From NCBI RefSeq assembly GCF_023091865.1, contig NZ_JAHXDI010000002.1, positions 434,001 through 498,000 on the forward strand: a stretch of 64,000 nt of DNA, written 5' to 3'. Source of the stretch: Chromohalobacter moromii (GTDB lineage: Bacteria > Pseudomonadota > Gammaproteobacteria > Pseudomonadales > Halomonadaceae). The translations under genes and the position numbers were made by a program. Under the pieces are notes generated by a model, which searched no databases, was not told the origin of the DNA, and worked only from the letters and a program-made list of their open reading frames with translations. This document shows positions 1 to 8,570 of the stretch, in pieces; the stretch's first letter is position 1; every line of letters starts with the position of its first letter.

Positions 1-1439
1 CGCACGCGCCAGAAGACCCGCCAGGGGCCGGCACCGAGGCTGCTCGCCTGCTGGCTCCAGCGCGGATCCAGGCGTCGATAGCTTTCCGCCAGCGACAGGA
101 AGACGTAGGGCAGTACGAACACCGCGTGACCGATGATGACCGCACCCAGGCCGGGCCGGACACCCATTTGCGCCTGCATCATGACCAGCCCGAACAGAAA
201 CGCCACCGAGGGCACCAGCAACGGCAGGTACAGGATCAGTTGCGCCCAGGGGCGCATCGGCCGGCGGCGCTGGGTCTCCGCCTCCAGCGCGCCCAGCACC
301 AGCACCACGGAGACCAGGGTCGCGGCGAGCGCGACCCCGAGCGACTGCCATACCGGCGCGACCAGATCATCGGCCGCGTTCAGCCAGTTGTGCGCGGTCG
401 GCGGCCAGGGCAGGAACGCCGGGAACGGCCAGTATCCAGCCACCGACCACAGCGCCAGTCCCGCCAGCGCGGCCATCATCAGGCCCAGCACGGTGCGCAT
501 GGCCAGCCAGGCCATACCGGCCAGCCAGCGATCGCCGCACTGGCGCCGCCCGTCCCGACACCAGCCCCGGCTGGCGCGCGCCACCAATCGCTCCAGCGCC
601 CACCAGATCGACAAGGCAACCAGCGTCAGCAGCAGCTGCAGCATCGCCCCCGCCGAGGCCATGAAGCGCATCGACAGCGCGGGATCGTTGAGCCAGCCGA
701 CCACCGACACCGCAAGCGTGGAAGGCGTCGTGGGGCCCAGGATCATGGCTACGTCCACCGTCGAGGTGGCAAAGGCGATCACCGCGTAGAGGGGCAACCG
801 CAGCAAGGGATAGAGCCCGGGCATGACACCCTTGAGAAAGGCCGTCAGCGGACGATAGCCCAGACTGCGTGCCACGCGCAGGCGCTCGCCGGCCTGGCAC
901 TGCACCAGGGCCGCCAAGCTCATCAGCAGCAGGAAGGGCACCTCCTTGACGACCAGCCCCAGGATCAACGACAGCCCCCAGGCATCGCCGGGAAACGCAT
1001 AATCCGGCGGGTAGGCCCAACCGCTCAGCCAGGGCGAGATTCCCCGCGCCGCCCATCCCGACGGCGCCAGCAGGAACGCCAGGCCGATCGCCGCCGCTGC
1101 GTGGGGCACCGCCAGTAGCGGCGACAGCCAGCGCTGGATGCGCCGATACAGCGCCGTATGCAGGAAACTGCCCAGGAACAGTACCACCAGACCCAGTGAC
1201 AACGCCGCGCTGACCAACCCGGTCACCAGGCTGAGCCGTGCCATGTCGACGATTCCCGGCACCGCGAAGAGCTGCCGCCAGGGCGCCAGGGTCAGGCGTT
1301 CACCGCCGAGTGCCGGCAACCAGCCGAACGCCGGTGCCAGCGCCCCCAGCACACCGGCGACCACCGGTACGCTGAGCAAGGCGATGGTCAGCCAGGGCAG
1401 GACACCGACAACCAGCCGATAGGCAACGGCCGATGTCAT
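1..1439 (-). CDS. ynjC: YnjC-type ABC transporter permease (partial, runs off left edge)
   Basis: Inner-membrane permease of a YnjBCD-type ABC importer. I translated it from the ATG at 1439; the frame stays open to base 1, giving 479 codons of an expected 500 or so. It is a tandem permease with two membrane domains. The first carries an EAA-loop stretch (VARSLGYRPLTAFLKGVMPG, about residue 205); the second is cut just inside its own (QQASSLGAGPWRVFWRV). The start codon overlaps the ynjB stop (ATGA), so the two are translationally coupled. The ATPase partner ynjD should lie just outside the window. The substrate is unproven; related systems are often annotated as thiamine-like. Confidence 0.85.
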   Translation of the reverse strand, partial: MTSAVAYRLVVGVLPWLTIALLSVPVVAGVLGALAPAFGWLPALGGERLTLAPWRQLFAVPGIVDMARLSLVTGLVSAALSLGLVVLFLGSFLHTALYRRIQRWLSPLLAVPHAAAAIGLAFLLAPSGWAARGISPWLSGWAYPPDYAFPGDAWGLSLILGLVVKEVPFLLLMSLAALVQCQAGERLRVARSLGYRPLTAFLKGVMPGLYPLLRLPLYAVIAFATSTVDVAMILGPTTPSTLAVSVVGWLNDPALSMRFMASAGAMLQLLLTLVALSIWWALERLVARASRGWCRDGRRQCGDRWLAGMAWLAMRTVLGLMMAALAGLALWSVAGYWPFPAFLPWPPTAHNWLNAADDLVAPVWQSLGVALAATLVSVVLVLGALEAETQRRRPMRPWAQLILYLPLLVPSVAFLFGLVMMQAQMGVRPGLGAVIIGHAVFVLPYVFLSLAESYRRLDPRWSQQASSLGAGPWRVFWRV

Positions 1440-2641
1440 TGCGCGCCGTAACGCTGCCGCCAGGCCTTCTCGAGCGGCTCGATCCAGGAGGGATGGGGTT
1501 CGCGCAGCGTCTCGCCCAAGGAGGGTGGCGGCAGGCTCTCGGCGGCCCGGCCATCGCGCGCGAACGCCTCACGCTGCTCGGGGTTCAGGCGCGACATGTC
1601 CAGCACCGTGGCATCGCCCCACAGAGAGAGGTCCTGCTTGCGGGCCTGGGCCTCGGGCGAGAGCAGGAAGTTGGCGACCGTCAAGGCGCCGGCCTTGTGC
1701 TGGGCATTGAAGGGAATGGCGACGAAATGCACGTTGCCCAGCGTGCCATCGTCGAGGATGTAACTGCGCGTGGTCGGTGGCAGTTGATAATCGAGGACCG
1801 CGGCGGCCGGGGCGGAGGGGGTAAAGGTGAACGCCAGGCTCAACGCCCCGTCGCCCATCAACTGACGCATCTGTGGCCCGCCCGCGGGGAAGCGCTCGCC
1901 CTCGCGCCACAGAGAGGGATGCAAACGGTCCAGGTAGTCCCACAGCGGTGCGGTGACGGACTCGAAATCGGCCTCGTTGACCGGTGCATAAAGCGCCTCA
2001 CGGTGCTCGGTCAAGGCCAGCAGTGCCTGCTTGAGGAAGGTCGTGCCCAGAAAGGCCGGCGGCTGGGGATAGGTGAATCGCCCCGGATGCGCCCGGGCCC
2101 AGTCGAGCAGCGCGGATATGCTGCGCGGCGGCTCATCGACACGCGCGCTGTCGTAATAGAAGGTGATCTGCGCACGCCCCCAGGGCGCTTCGTAGCCCTC
2201 GACCGGCAGGGTGAAGTCCTCGCGCACCTCGGGGTTCTGCTCGGGCGCGGTCAGCGGAAAATGGGGCAGCTGCTCGGCCCAGGGGCCATAGAGCAGGTCG
2301 TTGTCCTTCATGGCGGCGAAATTCTCGCCGTTGAGCCAGATCAGATCGACCGCGCCCTGGTCGTCGTTACCCGCTGCTTTCTCGGCCACTACGCGGGTCA
2401 CCGCCTCGCCGGTATCGCCCACCTTGACATGCTCAAGGTCGATCCCGTAGCGCTCGTCGACCTGATCGGCCACCCAGTCGATATAGGTATTGGTGCGCGG
2501 ATCGCCGCCCCAGGCATTCCAGTAGACGGTCTGCCCCCGGGCGGCCTCGGTCACCGAGTCCCAATCGGACAACTCGTATGCCTGACCCATCGTCGGCAAT
2601 AGCGACAACGCCGCTAACAGCAAGCCTCGCGAAAACGTCAT
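1436..2641 (-). CDS. ynjB: YnjB-type ABC transporter substrate-binding protein
   Basis: Periplasmic solute receptor of 401 aa for the YnjC permease encoded next to it. It has an N-terminal signal peptide (MTFSRGLLLAALSLLPTMGQA, cleavage near residue 21) followed by YNAWGGDPRTN, typical of YnjB and its distant ThiB-like relatives. The motif DLIWLNGENFAAMK near residue 100 is characteristic of the family. It lies downstream of the APH-fold kinase gene on the same strand, with 121 bp between, and its stop overlaps the ynjC start. The family is clear; the ligand is not established. Confidence 0.88.
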   Translation of the reverse strand: MTFSRGLLLAALSLLPTMGQAYELSDWDSVTEAARGQTVYWNAWGGDPRTNTYIDWVADQVDERYGIDLEHVKVGDTGEAVTRVVAEKAAGNDDQGAVDLIWLNGENFAAMKDNDLLYGPWAEQLPHFPLTAPEQNPEVREDFTLPVEGYEAPWGRAQITFYYDSARVDEPPRSISALLDWARAHPGRFTYPQPPAFLGTTFLKQALLALTEHREALYAPVNEADFESVTAPLWDYLDRLHPSLWREGERFPAGGPQMRQLMGDGALSLAFTFTPSAPAAAVLDYQLPPTTRSYILDDGTLGNVHFVAIPFNAQHKAGALTVANFLLSPEAQARKQDLSLWGDATVLDMSRLNPEQREAFARDGRAAESLPPPSLGETLREPHPSWIEPLEKAWRQRYGAQ

Positions 2642-2762
2642 GTCTCTCTCCCTCGATTGATCACCGCCTTGGTCGTGGCACGGCGATATTCCTTACATCG
2701 CGTATCGGCGCCGGTGCCCGTAGCTCGCAGTCGAAAGCGCGCCCCTCACTAGCCGACAAGCA

Positions 2763-3860
2763 TCAGCGTGCCCGGCTCAGCTCTCGGGAAAGCCGATGGT
2801 TGTCGTCACTGACTCGCTCGATGACCGGCGAGGACAAATAGTGTCGAGCCCGGTCTTCTACATGTGCAATCAGCCGGTCCTCGCTCAAGGCAGCGGACCA
2901 GTCCTCGCCTTGTGCCAGCGAATCCCGCTCTTGGTGGTGAAGTGTCAGCCACTTGGCACACCAAGTCGTCGACCACAGCCACATGGCTCGCCTCGTGGCC
3001 ACCAAGGCCTCGACATCCATCACCTCATTGGTGGTGTGCCGGGTTGCCCACCAGTGGCGATAAAAGTCCACTACGGTGGCGGTATCCAAGACGGCGTAGC
3101 TCGCCGGATCCCAGGTCGTGGAGGTATACAGCGAGGCATGGGCAAGATCCAGCCCGGGGTGGCCATAACGGCACTTCTCCAGATCGACCAGTACCGCCTT
3201 TCCCTCCGGGGTGATCAGGAAGTTGCCCGGATGCGCATCGAAACTGATCAGGCAGCGTTGGACATCGATACGCTCGGCCAATTCACGATCATCGTTGAAG
3301 AGTGTCAGCTCGCTGTCGAGCCGCCGCCTTGTCGCCTCATCAATCGGCGCGTCATCGAGATAGTTAGCCTGGGCCAGAACCTCATCGCGCATGGCGGTCC
3401 AGGGCGAATGCGGACTTTCCAGCGGTGGGCGCGTAGCGACCGGCGGCACGGCGATGTCATGCAGATGCGCCAGTGCCTCGCCGATTGCCGGTAAGTCGTC
3501 AGGCAGCCGCGCCTGCCTACCCTCGATGGCACTCACGAGCAGGCCTCCACGGGGGAAGTCGGCACTGATTGGCAGGATGGCGTGGAGGTCCGGTGTATGG
3601 CCGCTCTGTGCGGCGCGTCGAAAACAGGCCGCCTGATACTCTAGATTTGTCTGCGGGTCGAGCTGCATCTGGCTCTGCTTGGGCAGTCTTGCTATCCAGT
3701 CGGGGCCGGTTTCACGTGAGATCCACACATGATCATGGGCAAGACCGGTATCCGGCAACGCGGCGAGATGAACGACTGTGTTGTCGATGGCGATCAACGC
3801 CTTGTGCAATTGAGATAGACGTTCGACAGAGAATAGCGATGAGGGCGTAAAATCGACCAC
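2763..3860 (-). CDS. APH-fold small-molecule kinase (aminoglycoside/choline kinase family)
   Basis: Cytoplasmic kinase of the APH/ChoK superfamily, 365 aa, using a GTG start at 3860 with AGGAG about 10 nt upstream. The catalytic loop reads ISFDAHPGNFLI (D208, N213), followed by the metal-binding segment VLVDLEKCRYG (D226). The usual HxDxxxxN histidine is replaced by Ser206, which is atypical. It is the first gene of an apparent transcription unit with ynjB and ynjC, so it may phosphorylate the imported compound, much as choline/thiamine-type kinases trap a substrate. Antibiotic resistance is a less likely role. The target is unknown. Confidence 0.75.
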   Translation of the reverse strand: MVDFTPSSLFSVERLSQLHKALIAIDNTVVHLAALPDTGLAHDHVWISRETGPDWIARLPKQSQMQLDPQTNLEYQAACFRRAAQSGHTPDLHAILPISADFPRGGLLVSAIEGRQARLPDDLPAIGEALAHLHDIAVPPVATRPPLESPHSPWTAMRDEVLAQANYLDDAPIDEATRRRLDSELTLFNDDRELAERIDVQRCLISFDAHPGNFLITPEGKAVLVDLEKCRYGHPGLDLAHASLYTSTTWDPASYAVLDTATVVDFYRHWWATRHTTNEVMDVEALVATRRAMWLWSTTWCAKWLTLHHQERDSLAQGEDWSAALSEDRLIAHVEDRARHYLSSPVIERVSDDNHRLSRELSRAR

Positions 3861-4117
3861 GAAAGAAACACTCCTAGGAGGGGGTTAGCTACTGGCATTA
3901 TTCGACATGGGGCCAACATGGCTGACATACCCTGTTAGTCGCAGAAAGGGCCAATTCCTTTCTAGTTCCGCGATGCTCCTGCCGCGACGCGCTCTAAAGT
4001 AACTGTAACGACAAGCCGGCGTTGCGGCTAGCCTAGCCGGCGACTGGCGGGGCCACGCTGACGATGTCACGCTGATGAGTATTCATCCATCATGATCTGA
4101 CAAAACGGAAAATTGAC

Positions 4118-5923
4118 ATGCCGCACTCCCATCGCAGCATGGCGCAACCGATGCGCAAGCGTCGCCTCGGCATGGGATTGAGTGTGCTGGCGGCGCTAGT
4201 GCTGCTATGTCTGGTCGCCTGGCTGTGGGCGTTACCGGCGTATATCGACCAGCGCCTCAGCCAGGCGCTGAGCGATCGCAGCGGTCGCCAGGTGGCCATC
4301 GACGACGTCACCCTCACCCCATGGCGCCACCAGGTCACCCTCGACGGGCTACGTATTGCGGGCCAGGCCGACACACCGGTTTTCTCGAGCCAACGCATCG
4401 TGGCGACCTTCGACTGGCACTCGCTGTTCGAATCTGGCTGGCGCTTCGAGCGAATCGAGCTAACGTCGCCGCGGCTGCAATTGATCTGGCGCTCCGGAGG
4501 CGAGTGGAACCTGGCGCAACTATTTGGCGGTGACGGTGGGGGCGGTGAATCGGCGCCACTGCGTATCGCCCAACTCAACGTTAGCGATGGCCGGCTGGAC
4601 TGGATCAATCGGCGACCCGATGAGCCGCTGACGCTGAGCCTGAAAAGCCTCGATCTCGAAGCGCGCCATTATGACAATAGCGATGATCGGCCCTTCTCTC
4701 TGCAGGGGCAGGCAGACTGGAATGGCGGCACGCTGAAGGGGGCGGGCGAGATGGGTTTCTCGCCGTGGACGGTGGATGTCGATCTCGAGGCGGACCAAGT
4801 GCCACTGACCACGCTGTCGGGTTATCTGGCCCATGTCGTTCGCGCCGAGCCGGCGGCGGGGTCGCTTGGCGCACAGATTCGACTGCGTGCGGGTCGCGCC
4901 AGTGATGCCGGTACACAAGTCAACGGTCAGGGCGTGATCGAAGGACTCGCGATGCGTGATCCCAAGAAGGATCAGACCATCGCCCGCGCTGAACGATTCG
5001 CCGTGGAAGGGCTGACGTTCGCCAGCGCGCGGCCTGAACTCACCGCTGAGCGGGTGTCGCTGGCGGCGCCTTGGCTCGATGTGACGATCGATAAACGACT
5101 CGACACCAATCTCACCGCTTGGCGCCCGCCGGCATCTAGCCGTGGTTCTGAGGAGGGTGGTTCCAGAGCCGATGGCATGCGCTATGCGATCGATACCCTG
5201 TCCATAGAGCGTGGTGCGATGGCCTTCGTTGATCGTCACCTGCCACGCCCATTCGAGCTCGACTTTTCGGCGCTGAATGGCGAGTGGCGACAGCTCAACT
5301 CCGGCCAGTCGGGCGAAGCCCAGTTGTCGCTCGACGGGCAGGTGGCCGATGGTTCGCCGCTGCGCATCGAAGGCACCTTCGATCCGCTCGGTGACGCGCT
5401 GAACGGCAATCTGAACTTGCACTTCGAGCGCCTTGATCTTGAAACCTTGGCGCCCTACTTGCGCGAGTTCGGTGGCTATGCCGTCGAGCGTGGCCAGGCG
5501 ACGCTGGATCTCGACTACCGAATCGATCAGGGTCGCCTGAAGGCACAGAATCATCTCGTGTTGCATCGACTCAAGCTAGGGGAGGAGGTCGATGCCTCGG
5601 CCACCGACTTGCCACTCAAGACACTGGTCGGTGTCCTGAAAAGTGACGACGGCACCATTAAGCTCGATATCCCCATGCGCTTGCCACTCGACGATCCCGG
5701 ATCGGTGGACTTTGGCAGTGTTGCCGGTCAGGCGATCCGCGAGGCGCTCGAGAATCTGGTGTCGTCGCCGCTGGAAACGGTCTCCGAGATGGTCGGCGAC
5801 GGTGCCGAGTCGGCCACCGACAGTGAGGGGCGTGGAAATGGCGCGGGCGATGGCAATGGTCAAAGTGACGAGGCCCCTGGAGAGGGCCCAGCGCTCTACG
5901 AGCGCGCTCGCACTCGCCAGTGA
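4118..5923 (+). CDS. DUF748/AsmA-like envelope protein
   Basis: A 601 aa protein with one N-terminal membrane anchor (LGMGLSVLAALVLLCLVAWL, about residues 18-37) and a large periplasmic region. It shows the AsmA/DUF748 signature: IDQRLSQALSDRSGRQVAID near the start and repeated beta-strand segments such as RLQLIWRSGGEWNLAQLF. The C-terminus is low-complexity and Gly/Asp/Glu-rich. AsmA-like proteins are thought to act in outer-membrane biogenesis or bridge-like lipid transfer; the role of this member is unknown. It stands alone between the divergent kinase gene and a convergent gntR. The Shine-Dalgarno is weak; Met7 is a possible later start. Confidence 0.75.
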   Translation: MPHSHRSMAQPMRKRRLGMGLSVLAALVLLCLVAWLWALPAYIDQRLSQALSDRSGRQVAIDDVTLTPWRHQVTLDGLRIAGQADTPVFSSQRIVATFDWHSLFESGWRFERIELTSPRLQLIWRSGGEWNLAQLFGGDGGGGESAPLRIAQLNVSDGRLDWINRRPDEPLTLSLKSLDLEARHYDNSDDRPFSLQGQADWNGGTLKGAGEMGFSPWTVDVDLEADQVPLTTLSGYLAHVVRAEPAAGSLGAQIRLRAGRASDAGTQVNGQGVIEGLAMRDPKKDQTIARAERFAVEGLTFASARPELTAERVSLAAPWLDVTIDKRLDTNLTAWRPPASSRGSEEGGSRADGMRYAIDTLSIERGAMAFVDRHLPRPFELDFSALNGEWRQLNSGQSGEAQLSLDGQVADGSPLRIEGTFDPLGDALNGNLNLHFERLDLETLAPYLREFGGYAVERGQATLDLDYRIDQGRLKAQNHLVLHRLKLGEEVDASATDLPLKTLVGVLKSDDGTIKLDIPMRLPLDDPGSVDFGSVAGQAIREALENLVSSPLETVSEMVGDGAESATDSEGRGNGAGDGNGQSDEAPGEGPALYERARTRQ

Positions 5924-5983
5924 GCACTCAGTGAGGCGGGCAGCGCTGCAATAAGGTCTGCCGATGTATCGCCATATAGATCA

Positions 5984-6763
5984 TCATTGCTCGTCAGCGG
6001 AGGGGGACTCTTTTTTTTGCTTGGCCGGTTTTGCGTTCGTTTGGCCTGACGAACGCGTTTCAGGATTTTCGTTGGCGGCAAATTTGAACCATGTCTTGCC
6101 AAGATGATTGCGTAGCTCTTGTCCCATTCTTGGTGCGTCTCGTGCCTCTAAGGCTGCCATGATCGCTTCATGCTCAGCCATGGCGGTCGTCCATTTCTCG
6201 CTTTTTTGGTTGGATAGATAGCGCACGCGGTATAGTTGGCGACATAAGTAGCCATGCATCTCTCTCAGCGATCTGTTACCCGAGAGGGCGACAATGCGGT
6301 CGTGAATCTCTTGGTTGATGCGGAAATAATTCTGCCGGTCGCCGCGGATGAATGCCGCTTTCATCTCGTAGTGCAGCGCCTGTACCTCTGTAATGTCGCG
6401 GTCGGTTGCTTTTTCGCAGGCAAGCTCCGCTGCGGCCTGCTCAAGTACGCTTAGGACGTAAGCTTTCTCTTTGACATCCGCGGGGCTAACATCGGAAACC
6501 ACTGCACCTCGGTTCGGTAGGATTTCTACCAGCCCTTCAGCGGCGAGTATCTTCAAGGCCTCTCGTAGAGGGGTCCGGGAAACCTGTAGCTCTTCGGCCA
6601 GAGTGCGCTCGGGCAGCCGTTGTCCCGGTTGAAAGTGATCCATCACGATATGCTCGCGAAGATAGCTGGCCACCTTGGTGACTAGCCCCTGTTGCGTTGT
6701 ATGGGCGATATCGTCGAGTGAAGTCATGGAAAGCTGCCTGCCAATTTGTCCTAAATATGGCAT
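5984..6763 (-). CDS. GntR/FCD-family transcriptional regulator
   Basis: A 259 aa regulator with an N-terminal winged helix (RTLAEELQVSRTPLREALKIL, about residues 54-74) and a C-terminal all-helical FCD ligand domain with the FRINQEIHDRI metal-site stretch. It is divergent from the SAF dehydrogenase and tct genes and is their likely repressor. The chosen start at 6763 has AAGGA five bases upstream, and the palindrome ATGGCATACCAT lies exactly over this start codon, suggesting autorepression. Met13 (6727) is an alternative start. The C-terminus is unusually Lys/Ser-rich. Confidence 0.87.
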   Translation of the reverse strand: MPYLGQIGRQLSMTSLDDIAHTTQQGLVTKVASYLREHIVMDHFQPGQRLPERTLAEELQVSRTPLREALKILAAEGLVEILPNRGAVVSDVSPADVKEKAYVLSVLEQAAAELACEKATDRDITEVQALHYEMKAAFIRGDRQNYFRINQEIHDRIVALSGNRSLREMHGYLCRQLYRVRYLSNQKSEKWTTAMAEHEAIMAALEARDAPRMGQELRNHLGKTWFKFAANENPETRSSGQTNAKPAKQKKESPSADEQ

Positions 6764-6768
6764 ACCAT
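6757..6768. promoter_or_regulatory. Putative GntR operator 1 (ATGGCATACCAT)
   Basis: A near-perfect palindrome covering the start codon of the gntR gene. It shares the core TGGyATACCA with the site at 6892. FCD-type GntR proteins commonly bind such short symmetrical sites, so it is a candidate autoregulatory operator. Confidence 0.55.
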
Positions 6769-6891
6769 CCTTTTTGAAATCAACTTTACCCGCCGCCCTG
6801 TAAATTTTTTTATGCCTTTCTATCAGGTAGTTAGTAGATTAAAGTGCTCAGAAACTACTAAAGTCTAACCGCTGCTCCTTTGACGGCAAAA

Positions 6892-6902
6892 ATGGTATAC
6901 CA
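6892..6902. promoter_or_regulatory. Putative GntR operator 2 (ATGGTATACCA)
   Basis: A palindromic copy of the site at 6757, about 100 bp upstream of the dehydrogenase start in the divergent intergenic region. A TAATAT box (6943-6948) follows and could be the -10 element of the dehydrogenase-tct promoter. Its placement fits repression of the catabolic operon by the divergent regulator. Confidence 0.55.
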
Positions 6903-7004
6903 CTAGCCTTTCGCTAACTATTCGGCATGATGATATGTCGGGTAATATAGACCACGTTAGTGGGGCATGGACGTTTTCCCGCTTTAGGAATTGGCGATTC
7001 TCGA

Positions 7005-8420
7005 ATGAACTATCTGAACTATTTCGAAAGTGACCGTGTTGTCGAGGCTTGCGTTGCAGGTGCTGGCGATTTCGGAACCGGTGTATTGCGTCAAGCCCTT
7101 AATATGAAAGCATTTTCCGCCAGAATTGCGGTGGATGTTGATGCCCGGAATGCACGCTTGGCCTTGGAACGTGCTGGAGTCGATATAGCGGCCATCGTCG
7201 AGTGTCATGGGATAGAACAGGCCCGCGCGGCCTGGGATGCTGGATGCTATATCGCCAGCGGCGATCTGAGCACCGTCGTCGATTTGCCGTTCGATATCCT
7301 TGTTGAAGCAACTGGTATACCAGAGGCTGGTGCCCTGCACGCCGAGGCTGCTATCGAGGCCGGCAAGCATGTTGGTATTGCCACCAAGGAAACAGAGTCG
7401 GTGGTTGGTCCCTATTTGACCCATAAGGCGTTAGAAAAGGGCTTGATCTTTACCCCTCTGGATGGCGATCAGCCCAGCCTTTTGATCGGTATGGTGACTT
7501 GGGCCAAGACGCTAGGATTCGAAATTATCGCCGCTGGTAAGAGCAGCGAATACGATTTCGTCTGGGACGAAGCGAACCAAGAAATCCAGTGCAATGATGC
7601 ACGTTATCCGCTGCCGACCATGGCTGATTTGTGGACGCTGCAGGATAGTCGGGAGGCCGAGATGGCGGGCGCGCGAATTGAAGCCGCCAGCGATATGCAA
7701 TTGATCTCGGTACCGGACCTCTGTGAGATGACCAATGTCGCCAATGCAACCGGCCTGCTTCCCGATCGCCCAGAATTCCACGCCCCGTTATTGAGAATAC
7801 CCGAGGTGCCGACGGTTCTGGATACCCGTGACCAAGGCGGAATTCTCCAGAATGGCGGCCGGCTGGAGGTATTCAACTGCCTGCGCAAGCCAGATGAGGT
7901 CAGCTTCGCTGGTGGAGTGTTCGTCGTCCTGCGCTGCGAAGACGCGGCATCTTGGGAACTGTTGCGTGGTAAAGGGCATGTGGTTAGCCGTAGTGGGGCA
8001 AGTGCGATGGTATACCTTCCACGTCACCTATTGGGTCTTGAGGCGCCGATCTCGCTACTCGATGCCGTACTTCATAATCTGCCCTCGGGCGGTGGAGAGG
8101 CGACCCAGCCGAGAATTGATCTGGTCGCAAGGGCCATTCGTGACCTGCCAACTGGACATCGTTTCGAGATGGTCGGTCACCATCGTGTTATCGATGGACT
8201 GCGTCCGGAGGCGCATCCGGCACGGTCTATCGATGGGGGGGGCGCGGCTCCGTTCTATTTGTTGCCGGGAGCGCGTTTGCTGCGCGATATCGCCGCAGGT
8301 GAGCCGATTCCTTTCGATGCGCTGGATAATGTACCCAATTCCGCACTGCTGAGACTGAGACGCGAACAGGATCGTACTTTCTTTACAAGAACCCAAGACG
8401 TCTCAACGGCGAGGAGGTGA
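7005..8420 (+). CDS. Homoserine-dehydrogenase-like NAD(P) oxidoreductase with C-terminal SAF domain
   Basis: A 471 aa cytoplasmic oxidoreductase. A Rossmann domain begins at once (ACVAGAGDFGTGVLRQAL, GxGxxG near residue 18), followed by DILVEATGIPEAGALHAEAA, as in homoserine-dehydrogenase-like enzymes. The C-terminal part (YLLPGARLLRDIAAGEPIPF) is a SAF domain, as in sialate and altronate enzymes. This family occurs with acid-sugar or branched-acid catabolic genes. Here it precedes a complete TTT importer and follows a divergent GntR regulator, so it probably oxidises or rearranges the imported acid. I could not assign a substrate. The start at 7005 is preferred over a GTG at 6960 because the fold begins there, although no strong Shine-Dalgarno is visible. 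Confidence 0.78.
   Translation: MNYLNYFESDRVVEACVAGAGDFGTGVLRQALNMKAFSARIAVDVDARNARLALERAGVDIAAIVECHGIEQARAAWDAGCYIASGDLSTVVDLPFDILVEATGIPEAGALHAEAAIEAGKHVGIATKETESVVGPYLTHKALEKGLIFTPLDGDQPSLLIGMVTWAKTLGFEIIAAGKSSEYDFVWDEANQEIQCNDARYPLPTMADLWTLQDSREAEMAGARIEAASDMQLISVPDLCEMTNVANATGLLPDRPEFHAPLLRIPEVPTVLDTRDQGGILQNGGRLEVFNCLRKPDEVSFAGGVFVVLRCEDAASWELLRGKGHVVSRSGASAMVYLPRHLLGLEAPISLLDAVLHNLPSGGGEATQPRIDLVARAIRDLPTGHRFEMVGHHRVIDGLRPEAHPARSIDGGGAAPFYLLPGARLLRDIAAGEPIPFDALDNVPNSALLRLRREQDRTFFTRTQDVSTARR
7313..7322. promoter_or_regulatory. Intragenic copy of the GntR palindrome (TGGTATACCA)
   Basis: A perfect 10-bp palindrome, CTGGTATACCAG with its flanks, inside the dehydrogenase gene. It is identical in its core to the site at 6892. 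It could be a downstream auxiliary operator, or chance; a further half-like copy (TGGTATACC) occurs at 8008. Confidence 0.35.
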
Positions 8421-8570
8421 ACACCTGCAGCAACGCTAACGAAAACTGCGTGACTGACAAAGCCGCGCATCGCTAGACATCAACTCACGGTTCCGATGAA
8501 CCGGGCGGAACGCATGCGCCGCTCCGTCTATCAACGACAATATTTCCTTATTTGAGAGGGAGCCAGTCAA

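Noticed and set aside
367-1056. A long open frame overlapping the left-edge region on the minus strand in another phase.
   Set aside because: The in-frame YnjC permease translated from 1439 explains this stretch with proper membrane helices; the other frame is compositionally biased shadow.
3861-4117. A possible TPP riboswitch upstream of the kinase gene, because of an AATAATGCCAG stretch on the minus strand.
   Set aside because: The conserved CTGAGA and the other thi-box elements are missing.
6010-6019. A run of eight Ts near the end of the first gntR gene as a frameshift or terminator.
   Set aside because: The reading frame stays intact through the run and no stem is associated with it.
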